Source: Heyndrickxia shackletonii
Lineage (GTDB): Bacteria; Bacillota; Bacilli; Bacillales; Bacillaceae_C
Direction of reading: 5' to 3'
Length of the DNA stretch: 64,000 nt
Assembly: GCF_001420715.1 (NCBI RefSeq)
Contig: NZ_LJJC01000004.1
Coordinates: 3,767,634 to 3,831,633, forward strand
This document shows positions 16,667-25,805 of the stretch, one piece after another. Each line of letters starts with the position of its first letter. The first letter of the stretch is position 1. The notes under the pieces were generated by a model. The model was not told the DNA's origin. It searched no databases and saw only the letters and a program-made list of their open reading frames with translations. Position numbers and translations under genes: made by a program.

Positions 16667-18346
16667 TTATATTTCAATAATTATCGGAACAATCATTGGC
16701 TTTTTCTTCATTTGATGAAACACATGCTGCTGAATGGATTTTTTTATTTCTCTTTTTATTACTTTCCAATCGTTTCGATTTTCTTCTTGTAGCCCATTAA
16801 TTGTTTTTGCAGTAAGTTCATTCACATTTTTTCGAAGTTCTGAGAAAGTACCGTCCGTAAATCCTCGGGAAATAGTTTCCGGTTCCGAAAGCAGTTTTCC
16901 GTCATATTTACTTATTGTTAACACTACGATGAGCATACCATCCTCCGAAAACTGTTTACGGTCTCGTAACACAAATTCCCCTACATTGCCAACATCTCCA
17001 CCGTCTACATAAGTGTTCCCAACAGGTATATCGCGGGTCTGGCGCGCAACTCCATGTTCAATATCGACAACATCGCCATTATTAATAATAAACGTGTTGC
17101 CTTTTTCCACTCCAATGGATTCAGCTAATAAACGGTGATGGTGCAGCATTCTAAGTTCACCGTGAATCGGAATAAAATATTTTGGTTTCATTAAGGTAAG
17201 CATTAGTTTTAAATCTTCTTGATAACCATGACCTGAAACATGCATGCCGGATGAACTTCCGGATCCATAAATCACCTTGGCTCCAATTGCATAGAAATTG
17301 TCTACAATACTTGTGACACTTCTTTCATTCCCAGGTATTGGGCCGGCAGCAAGAATAACCGTATCTTTTGGTAAAACTTCAACACCGCGAAAGTTTCCAG
17401 TCGACAAGCGGGCAAGTGCAGCCAATGGTTCTCCTTGGCTACCAGTACATAAAATCGCTATCTTTTCAGGAGGGAATGCATTCATTTCATTTTGGTCAAT
17501 AATCATCCCATCTGGAACATTTAAGTAACCCCGGTCTAAAGCTACCTCTACAACATTCAGCATACTTCTTCCAAGCAGGACAAGTTTACGATTCGTTTTA
17601 TATGCTGCATTTACAACCTGTTGCACCCGACTAACATTGGAAGCAAAGGTGGAAACAATAACCTTACGTTCCGCATTCATGAAAGCAACCTCCAAATGAT
17701 CTGCTACCATTTGTTCGGAAGGGGTCAAACCGGCACGTTCGGCATTTGTACTCTCGGACAATAGAAGGAGTACCCCTTCCTTACCGATATCAGCCATTTT
17801 ATGAATCTCCGGACGCTCCTCGATATTCTCAGGAGTTAAATCAAACTTAAAATCCCCGGTATGAACAACATTGCCCTCCGGTGTGCGAAAGATGATTCCC
17901 AAGCAATCAGGAATGCTATGAGTCACTTTGAAAAATTCTACACTTATTTTTCCTAATTCTAATTTTGAGTTTGCATTGATTTCAATAAGTTTGCTTTCTC
18001 GTAAAATTTTATGTTCTTTTAATTTGATTTCAATTAATCCTAGCGTGAAACGGGTAGCATAAACGGGTACATTTAATTTTTTCAAAAAGTACGGAATCCC
18101 TCCGATATGATCTTCATGACCATGTGTGACAATTAAAGCCTTTACCCTATCTTTATTTTCTATTAAGTAAGTTATATCAGGAATAATCAAATCAATTCCT
18201 AATAAACTTTCATCTGGAAATTTGTTTCCACAATCGATAATCACAATATCGTTTGCATACTCGATTGCATACATATTTTTCCCGATTTCATTTATGCCAC
18301 CTAATGCGAAGAAAGATAAGATATTCTCATTTGTACTCACCTTCAT
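16667..18346 (-). CDS. Ribonuclease J family protein
   Basis: The metallo-beta-lactamase/beta-CASP RNase core is intact: THGHEDHIGG (catalytic zinc ligands), THSIPDC, HTGDFKFD, the beta-CASP segments LGRSMLN and CTGSQGEPLAAL, and HVSGHGYQEDL, with the family ending KPMIVPIIIEI. RNase J has 5'-3' exonuclease and endonuclease activity in mRNA decay and rRNA processing. It looks like RnjB or a further paralogue rather than RnjA. The frame is open to 18448, but GGGAGG lies just before 18346, giving the usual about 555 residues; a GTG two codons further in has better spacing. The extra 34 N-terminal residues are unlikely. Confidence 0.9.
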   Translation of the reverse strand: MKVSTNENILSFFALGGINEIGKNMYAIEYANDIVIIDCGNKFPDESLLGIDLIIPDITYLIENKDRVKALIVTHGHEDHIGGIPYFLKKLNVPVYATRFTLGLIEIKLKEHKILRESKLIEINANSKLELGKISVEFFKVTHSIPDCLGIIFRTPEGNVVHTGDFKFDLTPENIEERPEIHKMADIGKEGVLLLLSESTNAERAGLTPSEQMVADHLEVAFMNAERKVIVSTFASNVSRVQQVVNAAYKTNRKLVLLGRSMLNVVEVALDRGYLNVPDGMIIDQNEMNAFPPEKIAILCTGSQGEPLAALARLSTGNFRGVEVLPKDTVILAAGPIPGNERSVTSIVDNFYAIGAKVIYGSGSSSGMHVSGHGYQEDLKLMLTLMKPKYFIPIHGELRMLHHHRLLAESIGVEKGNTFIINNGDVVDIEHGVARQTRDIPVGNTYVDGGDVGNVGEFVLRDRKQFSEDGMLIVVLTISKYDGKLLSEPETISRGFTDGTFSELRKNVNELTAKTINGLQEENRNDWKVIKREIKKSIQQHVFHQMKKKPMIVPIIIEI

Positions 18347-18450
18347 ATCCTCCCACTCTAAATATACACTTAGTATGTCCTTTGTTTGTTCGTTTATCAG
18401 TGGGTGAAGAGAAACTTTGTGACCGTTCTCGCGTTTCCTTTTTCTCATAA

Positions 18451-18522
18451 GAAAAAGTATGTCCCGTTATAGCGTTTGTTTGATTTTGCATTAAACATTA
18501 CCATAAAGGAGCATACTTTTTC
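18451..18522 (-). terminator. Long-loop hairpin between mscS-family gene and RNase J gene
   Basis: GAAAAAGTATG and CATACTTTTTC form an 11-bp stem around a loop of about 50 bases. It lies after the MscS-type gene and before RNase J on the minus strand. It may end the first transcript or sit in the RNase J leader. Confidence 0.5.
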
Positions 18523-18570
18523 ATTTTTTTATCCTATTTTGAACGGGGCAGGCTTTTAAAAGCCAGTGTA

Positions 18571-19647
18571 TTAAAAAATGTGTTGTTTCTCTACCTCTCT
18601 ATCAAGACTTTTTATATACAAATCCCGTTGTTGATGCGGAAATTCTATTTTCTTTTCAAGAAATAGCTTATTTATTCTAAAGTTTATATTACTTTTTATG
18701 GTCCCAAGTTGGTTATAATCAGCTATCATTAGCGATAATTCGAAATTAAGGCCGAAATCTCCAAAGCCTACAAAACTCACAGATGGTTCCGGATCCAATA
18801 AAACTGCTGGTGAAACTAAACTTTCCTCTCTTGTAATCTCCATGAGCATGTCTCTTACTTTTTCTACATCTGTTCCATATGCAACACTAAATGGAATGGC
18901 TAGTCGAATTCTTGGATCACTAAACGAACGATTGACGACCTTTTCCCCTAAAAAGTATGAATTCGGCACAATAATATGTTCATTGTTAACCGTTTTAATG
19001 ATGGTCGCCCGCATATTAATTTTCTCAACGTCTCCAATAATGTTATCGATAAGAACGCGATCTCCGACTTTTATTGGCCGTTCAAACAAGATAATAACCC
19101 CAGAGATAAAGTTGGAAGCAATGTTTTGCAGTCCAAACCCAATTCCAACACTGATGATGCCAGCAAACATCGTTAATGCACTTAGGTTTATCCCCACAGT
19201 TGTTAAGCTGACAATAATCGCAATAATCATAATGGAATAATGCACAACTCGGTCAAACGTATATCTCGTACCTTTATCTAAATGGTATCGATTGTATATC
19301 CCCGGCAATAAAACATTAGTTGAAATTTTGGAAAGTCGGCTAGCTAAAGAAATAATTAAAACCGCTACAATAATTAGGAAAAGCGTTATATCCACTTTCC
19401 CGAATTTGAATATCTTGGCAAACATCCATTTTGCTTTTGAAAAGTATAGGAGCAAAAAGATCAGGGTTCCATAAAAAGTAAACCAATTTACGATGCTTCT
19501 AAACGCAGCATGATGTTTGGGAAGCTTCTTGAAAGCTGTAAGAAGAATCCAGCGCAATATTAACATTCCAATTACAACAGCTGCAATAATGATTATGCTT
19601 ATATAATTAAAAGAAAGAATCCAATTTTTTAATGTATGAATATCCAT
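18571..19647 (-). CDS. MscS family mechanosensitive channel
   Basis: The 358-residue protein has four to five membrane helices in the first about 170 residues and then the MscS pore and beta domain: GFGLQNIASNFISGVIILFE (about 170-190), the family segment KVGDRVLIDNIIGDVEKINM, and VPNSYFLGEKVVN. It opens on membrane tension to release solutes during osmotic downshock. The C-terminus is short, with no extra domain. GAGGGTG precedes the ATG. It stands between two hairpin regions and appears to be its own transcript. Confidence 0.93.
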   Translation of the reverse strand: MDIHTLKNWILSFNYISIIIIAAVVIGMLILRWILLTAFKKLPKHHAAFRSIVNWFTFYGTLIFLLLYFSKAKWMFAKIFKFGKVDITLFLIIVAVLIISLASRLSKISTNVLLPGIYNRYHLDKGTRYTFDRVVHYSIMIIAIIVSLTTVGINLSALTMFAGIISVGIGFGLQNIASNFISGVIILFERPIKVGDRVLIDNIIGDVEKINMRATIIKTVNNEHIIVPNSYFLGEKVVNRSFSDPRIRLAIPFSVAYGTDVEKVRDMLMEITREESLVSPAVLLDPEPSVSFVGFGDFGLNFELSLMIADYNQLGTIKSNINFRINKLFLEKKIEFPHQQRDLYIKSLDREVEKQHIF

Positions 19648-19732
19648 TTTTTCACCCTCATTATTTTCTGCAGTTCCACTTTAGTTGATTAAAGAGTAAA
19701 CTCCCTGTATATTCTAGCAAATAAATAATAAA

Positions 19733-19757
19733 GAAGGATGGGTATAAAGTCCATCTT
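19733..19757. terminator. Hairpin upstream of the mscS-family gene
   Basis: AAGGATGG pairs with CCATCTT around a short loop. It has T-runs on both strands and lies between the structured segment at 19851-19955 and the MscS gene. Confidence 0.6.
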
Positions 19758-19850
19758 TTTTTTGAAATCTTAATGATTAACTATTCGAAATATCTCAAAT
19801 GAAAAAACTTTAAAATCACGTCCTCTGATGAATAGTAGAATATAAATAAA

Positions 19851-19955
19851 AACATCAGAAAGGCATCGGAAACTCGACCGTTTTCTTGAATAAGAAAACA
19901 CGAGCATAATAAGAAGCAGGGAATCTATTCGTAACCTCCCTACTTTTCTGATGTT
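19851..19955 (-). ncRNA. Candidate structured RNA (multi-branch fold closed by an 11-bp stem)
   Basis: A perfect 11-bp stem (AACATCAGAAA / TTTCTGATGTT) closes about 83 bases. Inside, CTCG plus GTTTTCTT pairs with AAGAAAAC plus CGAG around a GAAT loop (19873-19904), and a weaker CAGGGA / TCCCTAC hairpin follows (19917-19943). The shape is a three-way junction. On the minus strand the closing stem is followed by GTTTTTATTTA, like an intrinsic terminator, and the MscS gene lies 200 bases further on. It matches no riboswitch class I can recall. The strand is inferred. Confidence 0.4.
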
Positions 19956-20012
19956 ATTTTAATTTTGAGTTTCTAAGATAACCCTTCAGCATTTATATAG
20001 GACGTCCCTACA

Positions 20013-20510
20013 TTAAGTCGTTGCTGCTGAGGAGGCAGCTGCATCGTCAGCCTTCACACAATCAATTGCGACAACGAGGGCAATCATGATGGCTTCCATC
20101 TCTTCATTCAATATTTGGACCTTGTAGCTATCCCCCCAAGTAAACCATTCCTTGCTCACTTTACCGACCAATTCACCATGCTGGAAAACTTGAAAATCCA
20201 TATCCCACCAATTACCATGTACTTCAATGCCTGCAGAATCAATCGTATAGCGTGCTTTAAAGAAAGATAACTCCTTCTTAATCGTTAACACTTCTCGACC
20301 ATTCACCTCAACAAAAAACTTCGGCAAAAAGCTGAACACCTTTTTCGTAATGAGCGCAACTTCATCCCTTGTAGTATTTAAAATGGAGAAAGTCTTTGGA
20401 ATTTGCATAAAACTCCCCTCCACGTAATAAACGTCCTTCTCCTGCTCATCCTTTACTGTAAATTTTCCACTTAGACTGAATACCTTTTGCTTTATATAAA
20501 GCTGCTTCAT
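20013..20510 (-). CDS. LURP-one-related / YxjI-like protein
   Basis: The 165-residue protein has the beta-rich layout of the LURP-one/tubby C-terminal family: MKQLYIKQKVFSLSGKFTVK, the repeat-like strands EVALITKKVFSFLPKFFVEV and VLTIKKELSFFKARYTID, and MIALVVAIDCV near the end. Such small bacterial members have no known biochemical role. The ATG at 20510 is chosen because AAAGGGGGA precedes it; the frame is open eight codons further (20534). The C-terminus is Ala-rich. The gene is monocistronic. Confidence 0.8.
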   Translation of the reverse strand: MKQLYIKQKVFSLSGKFTVKDEQEKDVYYVEGSFMQIPKTFSILNTTRDEVALITKKVFSFLPKFFVEVNGREVLTIKKELSFFKARYTIDSAGIEVHGNWWDMDFQVFQHGELVGKVSKEWFTWGDSYKVQILNEEMEAIMIALVVAIDCVKADDAAASSAATT

Positions 20511-20680
20511 ACTATTCCCCCTTTGATACAGCATATTACTATAAGTATATTATTGTTTTGTGTTACATGAATACATTTTTAAAGAAACACAGTGATGGTC
20601 CTACCGTTTCAAAAAATCATACCCTTTCCCATTGAAAGTTAAGGAAACAAATGAAACGTCCCCGTGTTTATTAAAGGTAA

Positions 20681-20710
20681 AAAATCCCCCATTTTTTGAT
20701 GGAGGATTTT
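20681..20710. terminator. Terminator after the DUF4317 gene
   Basis: AAAATCCCCCAT pairs with ATGGAGGATTTT around a T-rich loop. It can work in both directions and ends the minus-strand DUF4317 transcript. The rest of the 250-base gap (20535-20783) contains only a GAACCGTCCCCGTG-like dispersed motif. Confidence 0.8.
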
Positions 20711-20783
20711 GCTTCTGGAATAAAATTAAAATTGGAGCACGTTATAAGATTTAAATACCATGGTCCCTATCCTGCAAAATTCA

Positions 20784-21953
20784 CTAGAGTTCTGCTTCTT
20801 CTAATTTAAATCCTTCGACTACCACTTCTTCATCAACCTCTAATAATAGGCATTTCTTTCCATTAAAAGTAATATACTTAATATTTTTGAGGTCTTTCGG
20901 GTTAATGGTTACATTGGCAATCTTCGTTTCGATTTTAATCGATTTCGGAATGACACTGCTTGCTTTGATTTCATATTTTTCATCATAGACAACACTTTTG
21001 AATGCATGCTCCACTTTGTCTGAGTTTACATCTTCCACTCCACTAGCCTCTAAGATTCGTTCGATATCCTTGGAATCCAGTTTAGGAGGTTCACTTTCTT
21101 CATTTTGTTCATTTTCTTGACTCTCCTGCACCATTTTATCAATTTCCTCATAAACATTCGAAATGACCTTGGAATCCACTTCATCTCCTACCACTATTTT
21201 CAAAATTTGATCGAAGCTGTCCTTTTCTTCTACCGCTGTAATGATCTCTTCACATTGGAGGACATCCACGATAAAGATTTCACTTGGTTGATTCGCTTTT
21301 CCGCCATTATAAAGAATATGATTCACATCTGCTGCGTTATCATTAAAGGCAGGAAACAGAAAACCGGCTAATGGAGCTGCTAAATTGATAATGGGATCCA
21401 CAGCATTATTGGATTTAAATTCTTTCTCAATATAATCAAACAGCAAGGCTTTTTTCGGCTGATCCGTTTTATTAAGACTGCAAAGGACAAACTCACTGGA
21501 GTATACCTCATCATCCCCACCTTCTTCGGATTCCATATCCCGCTTCCTTGTTGCCTTTTGATATTCTCCGCGGATAAAGGTTACGACTGTATCAAATTCA
21601 TACTTTGCATGTTCAAACATTTTCGCTACTATCTGGAGCATATGTTCTTTCCAATCTTCCGTGGATGCTGCATGTAATCCATTGAAAAGAATCATTTGTG
21701 TGCTCTCTTCCACATCTCGTCGAAATTTCAGTTCAAACAGCTTGGAGTCAAGCCCCCCTGTCAAAACCTTTTTAAAGTTAGTTAAAAACAATTCTTGTGC
21801 TTCCTGTTCTAACATTTCAAACGGTTGGCTGACTTGATGATAAATCTCCCCTGATTCTTTCTTTACATATACATTGAATATTTCACGAATTTTCATATAT
21901 CGGCTATTTAATTTAAATTGATTTCGGATTTTTGCGATGTCTTTTTTATTCAT
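20784..21953 (-). CDS. DUF4317 family protein
   Basis: The 389-residue soluble protein begins MNKKDIAKIRNQFKLNS and continues with FNVYVKKESGEIYHQVSQPF, which I associate with DUF4317 in Firmicutes. It has no signal peptide or membrane helix, and it contains an acidic linker near residue 290 (SQENEQNEESEPPK). The function is unknown. GGGAGATGAG precedes the ATG. It appears monocistronic. Confidence 0.75.
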   Translation of the reverse strand: MNKKDIAKIRNQFKLNSRYMKIREIFNVYVKKESGEIYHQVSQPFEMLEQEAQELFLTNFKKVLTGGLDSKLFELKFRRDVEESTQMILFNGLHAASTEDWKEHMLQIVAKMFEHAKYEFDTVVTFIRGEYQKATRKRDMESEEGGDDEVYSSEFVLCSLNKTDQPKKALLFDYIEKEFKSNNAVDPIINLAAPLAGFLFPAFNDNAADVNHILYNGGKANQPSEIFIVDVLQCEEIITAVEEKDSFDQILKIVVGDEVDSKVISNVYEEIDKMVQESQENEQNEESEPPKLDSKDIERILEASGVEDVNSDKVEHAFKSVVYDEKYEIKASSVIPKSIKIETKIANVTINPKDLKNIKYITFNGKKCLLLEVDEEVVVEGFKLEEAEL

Positions 21954-22140
21954 TTATCTCATCTCCCATCCCTGATTATACTGTTAGGACGAGAAAATAG
22001 TAATACTTGATTTTTCATCAATTTTGATAGCAATTGGGGATTTTTATTTAGTGGGTTCGCTTTTCTATGATGAATACTAGATTTATCAACTTTGAAAATA
22101 GCACTTCACCAAAATTACCATTACAATAACATAAAAAAAT

Positions 22141-22174
22141 GCTCACATCCCCTACTTTTTCAAGGGTTGTGAGC
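22141..22174 (-). terminator. Terminator after the decarboxylase operon
   Basis: GCTCACATCCCCT pairs with AGGGTTGTGAGC, and on the minus strand a run of seven T follows. It lies 40 bases past the decarboxylase stop and ends the c-di-GMP-controlled operon. Confidence 0.87.
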
Positions 22175-22213
22175 CACGTTAAGGAGGAGAAGTTTTTATA
22201 CTAGAAGACCACC

Positions 22214-23863
22214 TTAGGATCTTATTATGATATTTTCCCTTCTTCTCGTTTTCAGGAAAAATTCTAGGTGTTCTTTTAGAAATCCAACGTAACGGTCGAC
22301 CTCTTCTATTGTTGTGTATGGCGAGATTGCAAAAAATTTATGTGCATAGACGGCTATCCGCTTGTTTGAGTTTGCTGCTTCCACGAGACGCTGCTTTTTT
22401 GTATTTCCAAAGAAGACGGTATCTCGTTCGGCACCAATTACCTCTGCAAACTCGTCATTAAATTGATTAATTTCCATTATATCTTCTAAGGTTAAATGTC
22501 CGTTCCATTCATCATTCCATTTTGTCTCTTCAGGATAAAAACGGAATGTTGTAATCGGTGAAACCTCATTTGTGACCACCACATTCGAAATTTCTTTCGT
22601 TAAAGTCTCTCTAAATGCAATATTGACACGAATATAATTGGCTAGAAGTTCTTGATACCCTTCGATTCCAAATGCTAATAAAGACGCATAGATTGCCAAA
22701 GCACTTCCCATTCGCGAGCATTCGAGCGTGTAGCCTGTATGATAGCTGCCATAACCGCGATTTCCAACATACGGCGTTTCCGCTGCATCTAAATCAACAT
22801 ACTTAAGATTCTCTCTGTTCTTGATTAAAAATAAACTCGTAGTATATGGCGTTTGTCCAAGCTTATGGAAATCAAAAACCATACTATCTGCAAGCTTGAT
22901 ATGTTTAAACTTCTGCTGATAGGATTTCAATACCTCAAGTACGTTTTCTTCCAATCGCAGAGGATTGCTTTCAAAGTCGTAATCATTAAAGAAAGTATAC
23001 ATGCCCCCCATTGCAGAGTCTGCATGGATATAGATGGAATTTATCCCGTATGTTCGTTCCAATTCTTCCGCTATCCTCTTAATGCCCACAAGGTCATCAA
23101 TCCCAAATGTATCCGTAGTTCCCATTGTGGCAAGGACATAAAGAGGAACGCCGCCTTTGGCAATAACATGCTCCATTTTTTCTTTTAAATCTTCTAGATT
23201 CATAGAATGATCAGCATTCGCTTTCACGCGAATCATATTTTCTACACCAATCCCAGTTGCCTCTACCGATTTATACAGACTGTAGTGGGATAGCTCGGAA
23301 CAGAAGCAATAGAGATTTCGCGGTACACCATGTTGATTAGAGAACGGCGCGTAACGGGCAATGGCAAGACGTAAAGAGTTAAAGACAGCCCCTTGTCCTC
23401 CCCAAGTTGTATATCCTGCACTGATGCTTTCATCATATCCAATCAGTTTGGATAGCATACTAGTTACTTCGATTTCTGCTGTAGCAGCTGCTTGGCCTTC
23501 TACATCCCAAAGATTGTTCCCATTGACCAGCACCATTACTAAGTTCCCGATGATACTGGCAATATTCGGAAGCGGCGCCGCATTGGCTACATAATTTCGA
23601 TTGACGTACCGGTGTCCTTCTACCAATTTTAGAAGCTTTTGAATCACTTCCTCCATCGCCACACCTCTAACCGGAACATCAGCGTTTTGAATGACACGAT
23701 TATAGTAATCCGCTGTGTACTCGGGCATTTCTCCCAGCGTTAATTTGTTAGGATCCTTTAATTCATCTATTTTTGTCAAAATCGTCTTAAAGTACGACAA
23801 TAATTCCTCTCTTTGAAAGTCATTTCCGTCCATACTAGGAAATAATTTTTGTATTTCCTTCAT
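22214..23863 (-). CDS. PLP-dependent amino-acid decarboxylase (group II)
   Basis: The 549-residue protein is a fold-type-I group II decarboxylase: GYTTWGGQGAVFNSLRLAIA, HADSAMGG (Asp to PLP nitrogen), and VFDFHKLGQTPYTT carrying the Schiff-base lysine (about residue 340). The substrate is not fixed by sequence; relatives act on glutamate, tyrosine, tryptophan or other amino acids. It lies 35 bases after the sodium-coupled amino-acid transporter gene, so a product amine made from an imported amino acid is plausible. The whole operon sits behind a c-di-GMP-I riboswitch. GGGGGG-rich RBS precedes the ATG. Confidence 0.88.
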   Translation of the reverse strand: MKEIQKLFPSMDGNDFQREELLSYFKTILTKIDELKDPNKLTLGEMPEYTADYYNRVIQNADVPVRGVAMEEVIQKLLKLVEGHRYVNRNYVANAAPLPNIASIIGNLVMVLVNGNNLWDVEGQAAATAEIEVTSMLSKLIGYDESISAGYTTWGGQGAVFNSLRLAIARYAPFSNQHGVPRNLYCFCSELSHYSLYKSVEATGIGVENMIRVKANADHSMNLEDLKEKMEHVIAKGGVPLYVLATMGTTDTFGIDDLVGIKRIAEELERTYGINSIYIHADSAMGGMYTFFNDYDFESNPLRLEENVLEVLKSYQQKFKHIKLADSMVFDFHKLGQTPYTTSLFLIKNRENLKYVDLDAAETPYVGNRGYGSYHTGYTLECSRMGSALAIYASLLAFGIEGYQELLANYIRVNIAFRETLTKEISNVVVTNEVSPITTFRFYPEETKWNDEWNGHLTLEDIMEINQFNDEFAEVIGAERDTVFFGNTKKQRLVEAANSNKRIAVYAHKFFAISPYTTIEEVDRYVGFLKEHLEFFLKTRRRENIIIRS

Positions 23864-23898
23864 TGTTTTACCCCCCTGATGTTTTTACTGGCAGTAGT

Positions 23899-25266
23899 TT
23901 ATTTAAACAAATGTAGAATCCAATCGGATAATCCTGCTGCATCTAAAAAAACGACGATGATGGCAATTGGAACAATATATTTTAAGAGAAAATAACAGAT
24001 TGAAAAGAATACGTATCCTATATTCGATCCTTGTTTTAATTCGGCAAACAAATCTTGTTTTGAAATTTTCCAAGAAACAAAAATCGCGATGAATAATGCA
24101 CCTAAAGGCATCAAAATATTGCTGACTGCATAATCCATCAAGTCAAAGATCGTCTTATGAAAGAGTTGGACATCTGCCAGCACACCATAAGAAAGACAGG
24201 CTGGGATGCCAACGATAAAAATAAGAATACCGGTCACCCAAGTGGTTTTCTTACGCTTCCTCGAGTCATTCTTCGTAACAGACGCCACAATAATTTCAAT
24301 CATAGAGAAAGCGGAAGTTAAAGCAGCGAATAAGAATAATAGTAAAAACGCCAAAAAGAAGAGCATCCCAAAAGGCATATGGTCAAATACTGCAGGTAAA
24401 ACAGAGAATATTAAGACCGGCCCTGCGTTTGGTTTAAGTCCAAAGGCAAAAACTCCTGGGAAAATAGCTAAGCCTGCTAATATAGCAATGACAATATTTA
24501 ATAAAATAATAGAAATGGCCGATTGCGGTAGATTTTGCGTCTTTGGTAAATAAGAAGCATATGTAAGCATGACAGAAACACCCAATGACAGTGTAAAAAA
24601 TGCTTGTCCCAGGGCAAATAAAATACTTTCAGATGTAAGCTTCGAAAAATCTGGTACTAGTAAAAATTTCACACCCTCGATTGCCCCATCCAGGCTCAAA
24701 GAACGAATGACTAAAATAATAAATAAAAGAAGTAATGCCGGCATCATGACTTTACTTGCTAATTCAATTCCTTTTTGAACCCCTTGGGCAACGACAAGAA
24801 TGGTGATGATCATAAATACAAGCTGTGCCGCAATGGTGGCATACGGGTTAGAAATAATTTCACCAAATAACTGCCCATACTGATTCTGAGTCAACCCAGC
24901 TAACCCGCCGCTCAAAATTTTCATAATGTACAGAATGATCCAGCCACCTACGACACTATAGAACGATAGAAGGACAAAGCATGTAAAAACACCGATTTTC
25001 CCTATAAAGTTCCACTTCTTATTGGATGCAAGTTTGCCATATGTTTGAATCGGATCACTTTGACCCATTCTCCCAATCATAAATTCTCCTAGTAATAAGG
25101 GCATCCCTAAGACTAGTGTAAAAGCTAAAAATATTAAAAGGAAAGCTCCTCCACCACCTGTTCCCGCGACATAAGGGAATTTCCAGATTGCTTCCAAACC
25201 TATCGCTGATCCAGCTGCTGCTAAAACGAAGCCTATTTTTGATTTCCATTGTTCTTGTTGTGACAT
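23899..25266 (-). CDS. Sodium-dependent amino-acid transporter (NSS/SNF family)
   Basis: About 455 residues with roughly eleven to twelve membrane helices. The NSS signature around TM1 is present ([20 protein letters not shown]), followed by [13 protein letters not shown] and GMPLLLGEF. It imports an amino acid or amine with sodium, in the style of MhsT, TnaT or Tyt1. The ATG at 25266 is chosen because AAAGGAAAGGG lies upstream; the frame is open to 25293. It is the first gene of a riboswitch-controlled operon and probably feeds substrate to the decarboxylase downstream. Confidence 0.92.
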   Translation of the reverse strand: MSQQEQWKSKIGFVLAAAGSAIGLEAIWKFPYVAGTGGGGAFLLIFLAFTLVLGMPLLLGEFMIGRMGQSDPIQTYGKLASNKKWNFIGKIGVFTCFVLLSFYSVVGGWIILYIMKILSGGLAGLTQNQYGQLFGEIISNPYATIAAQLVFMIITILVVAQGVQKGIELASKVMMPALLLLFIILVIRSLSLDGAIEGVKFLLVPDFSKLTSESILFALGQAFFTLSLGVSVMLTYASYLPKTQNLPQSAISIILLNIVIAILAGLAIFPGVFAFGLKPNAGPVLIFSVLPAVFDHMPFGMLFFLAFLLLFLFAALTSAFSMIEIIVASVTKNDSRKRKKTTWVTGILIFIVGIPACLSYGVLADVQLFHKTIFDLMDYAVSNILMPLGALFIAIFVSWKISKQDLFAELKQGSNIGYVFFSICYFLLKYIVPIAIIVVFLDAAGLSDWILHLFK

Positions 25267-25320
25267 TCTATTCCCTTTCCTTTTGAATACCATTCCTTCT
25301 CATTTTTCATAAAAATCGAC

Positions 25321-25345
25321 AAAAAAAGCCCACACAGGTGGACAT
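25321..25345 (-). terminator. Riboswitch-controlled terminator before the transporter gene
   Basis: On the minus strand GTCCAC pairs with GTGGGC (one G-U) around CTGT and is followed by TTTTTTT. It lies between the c-di-GMP aptamer and the transporter start, as expected for control by transcription termination. Confidence 0.82.
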
Positions 25346-25383
25346 AAAAAAGCAAAACATTGCTTCCATAAGTAGATATCCAA

Positions 25384-25463
25384 CCTTTTCGGCAACCCGG
25401 CTGCCATAGAAATCTTCCTTTAGGCCCGTAGCTTTGCGTCCCCATCTTTCAATGGGTTTGCTA
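25384..25463 (-). promoter_or_regulatory. c-di-GMP-I (GEMM-I) riboswitch aptamer
   Basis: The minus strand shows the GEMM-I signature in order: GCAAACCCATTGAAAGATGG, then the conserved GGACGCAAAGCTACGGGCCT, AA, a variable hairpin, and GGCAGCCGGGTTGCCGAAA (the tetraloop receptor helix end). This class binds cyclic di-GMP. It lies upstream of the NSS transporter and decarboxylase genes with a terminator between, so the second messenger should set their expression. A very similar aptamer is at 28274-28352. Confidence 0.92.
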
Positions 25464-25696
25464 TTGTCGAAGGAATAAAACAAAATACTAATGATTTTTT
25501 ACCCTGAAAAAGTTACTAATATGAAATTGTTGGTATAAACGCATTTTTTAATAGTATTATTTTACCATTATTATTATCCTAATAAAAGATAAAATTTTCC
25601 TAATATAATTTCTGTGGTCACATTTGCTTGCTTCAAAATAAAACAACTTGCTCCTTTTGCACTTTATATCCGTTCATGCCCACGCATAAAAAAGAA

Positions 25697-25729
25697 GCTT
25701 CCCACAAGTTGGATAAACCTCTGAGAAGC
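25697..25729 (-). terminator. Terminator after the chemoreceptor gene
   Basis: GCTTCTCA pairs with TGGGAAGC (one G-U) and on the minus strand is followed by TTCTTTTTTATG. It ends the STAS-GNAT-chemoreceptor operon. The rest of the gap up to 25463 shows no gene. Confidence 0.8.
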
Positions 25730-25805
25730 AACATATACTTATCAGCCAGCAAGGTGAAAATCTTTATATTGCTGCACTGACCTTATTTTCACCATCTTGT
25801 CCTAC

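Noticed and set aside
18347-18448. N-terminal extension of RNase J by 34 residues
   Set aside because: The extension has no RBS, whereas a GGGAGG site lies at the internal start that gives the normal family length.
20651-20672. GAACCGTCCCCGTG-like motif, also at about 28592-28614
   Set aside because: It is a common short intergenic motif in Bacillaceae; two partial copies are too few to call a feature.
25233-25445. Minus-strand ORF of 70 codons before the transporter gene
   Set aside because: It overlaps the c-di-GMP-I aptamer and its terminator; the conserved RNA signature explains the sequence.
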